A DNA stretch of 64,000 nucleotides from DUUI01 sp964345765 (GTDB lineage Bacteria > Bacillota_I > Bacilli_A > Erysipelotrichales > Erysipelotrichaceae). This document shows positions 62,297-64,000 of this stretch, in pieces. The stretch's first letter is position 1. Every line of letters begins with the position of its first letter. The stretch spans positions 19,061 through 83,060 of the forward strand of contig CAYFSJ010000001.1 of NCBI GenBank assembly GCA_964345765.1. Direction: 5' to 3'. The position numbers were made by a program, and so were the translations under genes. Under the pieces are notes generated by a model, which saw only the letters and a list, made by a program, of their open reading frames with translations, was not told the origin of the DNA and did not search any database.

Positions 62297-62594
62297 ACAA
62301 GGCTTTACAACCTTAGAATTACTGCTGGTTTTGTTTGTCGTTTCCATAAGTGTTGTTTTAGGTTCAGTGGTTGTTCCAACAATCGAATTGAATCAGTTCA
62401 AAAATGAATATTTACTAACACAGCTACAAGCTATGTCACAAAGTAAACGGATAGAATTAAATTCTGAGTTTGATTCAAATGTTAGTCGATTAAGCTTTAA
62501 TGCTTTTGGTCATGTTAATCAAGCACAAACAATCATTGCTAGGAATAAACAATATACCGTACAACTTGGGATGGGGAGAATTCTTGATGAATAG
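62274..62594 (+). CDS. comGD: Competence pseudopilin ComGD-like
   Basis: 106 residues. Class III signal KQGFTTLELLLVLF, hydrophobic helix, then a small globular part. Start may be ATG 62274 or TTG 62280; both lie inside comGC. Minor pseudopilin by order in the operon. Confidence 0.82.
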   Translation: MELRLVNKQGFTTLELLLVLFVVSISVVLGSVVVPTIELNQFKNEYLLTQLQAMSQSKRIELNSEFDSNVSRLSFNAFGHVNQAQTIIARNKQYTVQLGMGRILDE

Positions 62595-62682
62595 GGGATT
62601 TATTTTGATTGAAGTTCTACTTTCTCTATTTATTATCAGTTTACTAGCAATGTTACTTTTTAATTTACTCAGTGCATCATGA
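62587..62682 (+). CDS. comGE: Very short ComGE-like pseudopilin
   Basis: 31 residues: prepilin signal NRGFILIEVLLS plus a hydrophobic helix, ending LFNLLSAS. GGAG eight bases before ATG 62587. Position matches comGE, which normally has about 100 residues; here only the helix remains. It overlaps comGD and comGF by a few bases. Confidence 0.65.
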   Translation: MNRGFILIEVLLSLFIISLLAMLLFNLLSAS

Positions 62683-63059
62683 AAAGGGGATTCACATTAA
62701 TCGAGGCAATATTAGCATTATTCTTTTCTTCTTTCTTATTACTAATCGTGGTGATGATGTATCAAGGCTTCTATCAGTATCGAGATAACTTATCATTTTA
62801 TGATCAAAATAAAACTGGCTTTATACAACTTCAAAATGAGTTTACTGTAAGTTCAGATTTTGAAATGAAAGATGAATCTTTATGTTATGAAAAATTTGAG
62901 AATGAGTATTGTTTGAGCTTTGATAAAGATCGCTTAGTTAAGAAACCAGGTTATGAAATACTACTGGTAAATATAAAAGAGGGGAGTCTGTGGATTGAAG
63001 GATCGACAATTGTTATTGGGTACAATAAAGATACCATCTATTTTAAAACAATTCCCTAG
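62679..63059 (+). CDS. comGF: Competence pseudopilin ComGF-like
   Basis: 126 residues. MKRGFTLIEAILALFFSSF signal/helix, then a soluble beta-rich region typical of ComGF (QNKTGFIQLQNEF). ATG overlaps the comGE TGA. Confidence 0.82.
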   Translation: MKRGFTLIEAILALFFSSFLLLIVVMMYQGFYQYRDNLSFYDQNKTGFIQLQNEFTVSSDFEMKDESLCYEKFENEYCLSFDKDRLVKKPGYEILLVNIKEGSLWIEGSTIVIGYNKDTIYFKTIP

Positions 63060-63393
63060 AGATGGATTTATCTTGGTTCAAACACTTGTTTTATTGATGT
63101 TTGTCTCAAGTTTTTTTGTTGAATTAGGAGTACATCAAGCCTATCAAAGAAAACAAAATCAAACCCAACAACTTGCACAAGATATGAGTGATGTACATTA
63201 TTTTATTGTTTCACAATTAAGAACTAATCCTGAAGATAGTTTCTTGAATTTTGGTTATTACACAATTGAATTTATTGTTCTTAATGAGAGTGATTATTTA
63301 GTGAATGTGAGTGGTCCAGCTTCATTTAGTGTTAATGCGAGTTTAGACATTGAAAAAATGACTCTAAAATCGTATAATATCAATGATTATTGA
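62995..63393 (+). CDS. comGG: ComGG-like minor pseudopilin
   Basis: 132 residues. TTG 62995 follows GGGGAG at nine bases. A leader of about 23 residues ends in RDGFILVQTLVLLMF, a pilin-like signal with Gln in place of Glu at +5, as in ComGG-type proteins. The soluble part is not recognised. Assigned by position as last comG gene. Confidence 0.7.
   Translation: MKDRQLLLGTIKIPSILKQFPRDGFILVQTLVLLMFVSSFFVELGVHQAYQRKQNQTQQLAQDMSDVHYFIVSQLRTNPEDSFLNFGYYTIEFIVLNESDYLVNVSGPASFSVNASLDIEKMTLKSYNINDY
63350..63378 (+). promoter_or_regulatory. Promoter of efp
   Basis: TTGAAA (63350-63355), 17 bases, TATAAT (63373-63378), inside the end of comGG, giving efp expression independent of competence. Confidence 0.75.
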
Positions 63394-63406
63394 AGGTGAG
63401 GAACTT

Positions 63407-63961
63407 ATGTTAGTAAATGATTTAAAACTCGGAATGAGCTTTGTTGAAGAGGGTGACCTTTATAAAGTATTAGATATTACTCGTAATAAAACTGCTCGTT
63501 CTCAAATGAACATCAAAGTAAAAGTAAAGAACTTAAGAACTGGAACAATGACTGAACTTGGTTATACTGCAGGTGATAAAGTTGATCAAGCTATCTTAGA
63601 TAAAAAGGATATGCAATATCTATATGATGGTGGCGATGCACTTGTTTTTATGGATTTAGAAAGTTATGAACAAGTTGAAATTCAAAAGTCTCGTTTAGAA
63701 TGGGAACTTCAATTCCTTAAAGAAAATGATACGGTCACCATTACTTTCTATGGCAGTGAGATTATCGGTATTGATTTACCTGATAAAGTTGCTTTAAAAG
63801 TAACTCAAGCTGATCCTGCTGTTAAAGGTGACACAGCTACCAATGCATTAAAGAATGCGATTGTTGAAACTGGTTTAGAAGTGAAAGTACCACTATTCAT
63901 TAGTGAGGGAGAAACAATTCTTATCTCTACTTCTGATGGTAAATATTCATCTAGAGCCTAA
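63407..63961 (+). CDS. efp: Elongation factor P
   Basis: 184 residues, three beta-barrel domains. Relieves ribosome stalling at polyproline. N-terminal NDLKLGMSFVEEGDLYKVLDI, KNLRTGTMTELGYTAGDKV and C-terminal PLFISEGETILISTSDGKY are typical. The tip loop reads NKTARSQMN, where most have PGKG or SGRG, so the tip residue is Arg. AGGTGAGG fixes ATG 63407. Proline-rich proteins in the window (adaptor 2, RodZ, PBP) are likely clients. Confidence 0.96.
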   Translation: MLVNDLKLGMSFVEEGDLYKVLDITRNKTARSQMNIKVKVKNLRTGTMTELGYTAGDKVDQAILDKKDMQYLYDGGDALVFMDLESYEQVEIQKSRLEWELQFLKENDTVTITFYGSEIIGIDLPDKVALKVTQADPAVKGDTATNALKNAIVETGLEVKVPLFISEGETILISTSDGKYSSRA

Positions 63962-63966
63962 TAATT

Positions 63967-63998
63967 ACCCATGTCTACTCTAAGATATGGGTTTTCTT
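63967..63998 (+). terminator. Terminator after efp
   Basis: ACCCAT (63967-63972) pairs with ATGGGT (63987-63992), followed by TTTCTT at the window edge. Confidence 0.65.
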
Positions 63999-64000
63999 AT

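Noticed and set aside
1..64000. Recoded UGA (Mollicute code)
   Set aside because: Trp is TGG throughout and TGA properly ends rsfS, era, glyS and dgkA.
1..64000. CRISPR arrays, insertion sequences, prophage or toxin-antitoxin modules
   Set aside because: No repeat-spacer pattern, transposase, integrase, phage structural gene or paired small toxin gene was seen.

Overview
The window is a low-GC chromosomal segment from a member of the Bacillota (Firmicutes), in the broad Bacilli/Erysipelotrichia area. The support is gene content and order. Several blocks keep orders known from Bacillus: yqeH-yhbY-nadD/yqeK-rsfS-methyltransferase; ypmB-dnaD-nth; recU-class A PBP; rodZ-pgsA-recA with rny-ymdB; rnjB-ftsK; phoH...ybeY-dgkA-cdd-era-recO-glyS-dnaG-rpoD-trmK; ispH-cshB-ispG; and comGA to comGG followed by efp. 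The code is standard, because TGA ends several genes (rsfS, era, glyS). The cell has a wall (class A and class B PBPs, MurE, GpsB, RodZ) and makes isoprenoids by the MEP route (IspG, IspH). No sporulation genes, phage, insertion sequences, tRNAs or CRISPR arrays are visible.

Layout. 1-6.4 kb: end of an unknown gene, a HAD-like protein, and ribosome-maturation, NAD-synthesis and DNA-repair genes. 6.4-11.3 kb: a four-gene MacAB-like ABC export cassette with two different adaptor proteins. 11.3-14.9 kb (minus strand): class A PBP and recU. 15.0-24.1 kb: gpsB, RNase P RNA, rodZ, pgsA, recA, rny, ymdB, ferredoxin, miaB and an RNase J2-like protein. 24.1-31.5 kb: ftsK and a BMP/Nup nucleoside ABC importer, with an unusual structured intergenic region between lipoprotein and ATPase. 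31.5-35.9 kb: a small membrane protein, pncB and a YmfF/YmfH M16 pair. 36-42 kb: ssb, thyA, dfrA, scpAB, rluB, murE, deoC, rpsU. 42-57 kb: the phoH-to-rpoD block, interrupted by a phosphate-related insert that contains a broken response-regulator gene, then trmK, ispH, cshB, ispG. 57-64 kb: class B PBP, rpmG, an MBL hydrolase, the seven-gene comG pseudopilus operon and efp.

Most of the window is housekeeping. The points that stand out are: (1) the export cassette, whose second adaptor carries a roughly 200-residue acidic/proline-rich insertion; (2) the 27.6-27.9 kb region, with a long-range inverted repeat, a strong terminator and two adjoining cre-like sites; (3) a PhoP-like response regulator with a nonsense codon at position 5 and no DNA-binding domain, followed by a PhoU gene whose frame is open upstream but lacks a start codon there; (4) an apparent AUC start in comGA and a 31-residue ComGE; (5) a large insertion in RpoD between regions 1.2 and 2.1; (6) a symmetric divergent promoter between ispH and cshB; and (7) several proteins with lost catalytic residues (HAD-like protein, RNase J2-like protein, YmfF). 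I did not find a convincing wholly new system. The export cassette and the 27.7 kb RNA-like region are the best candidates for something undescribed.
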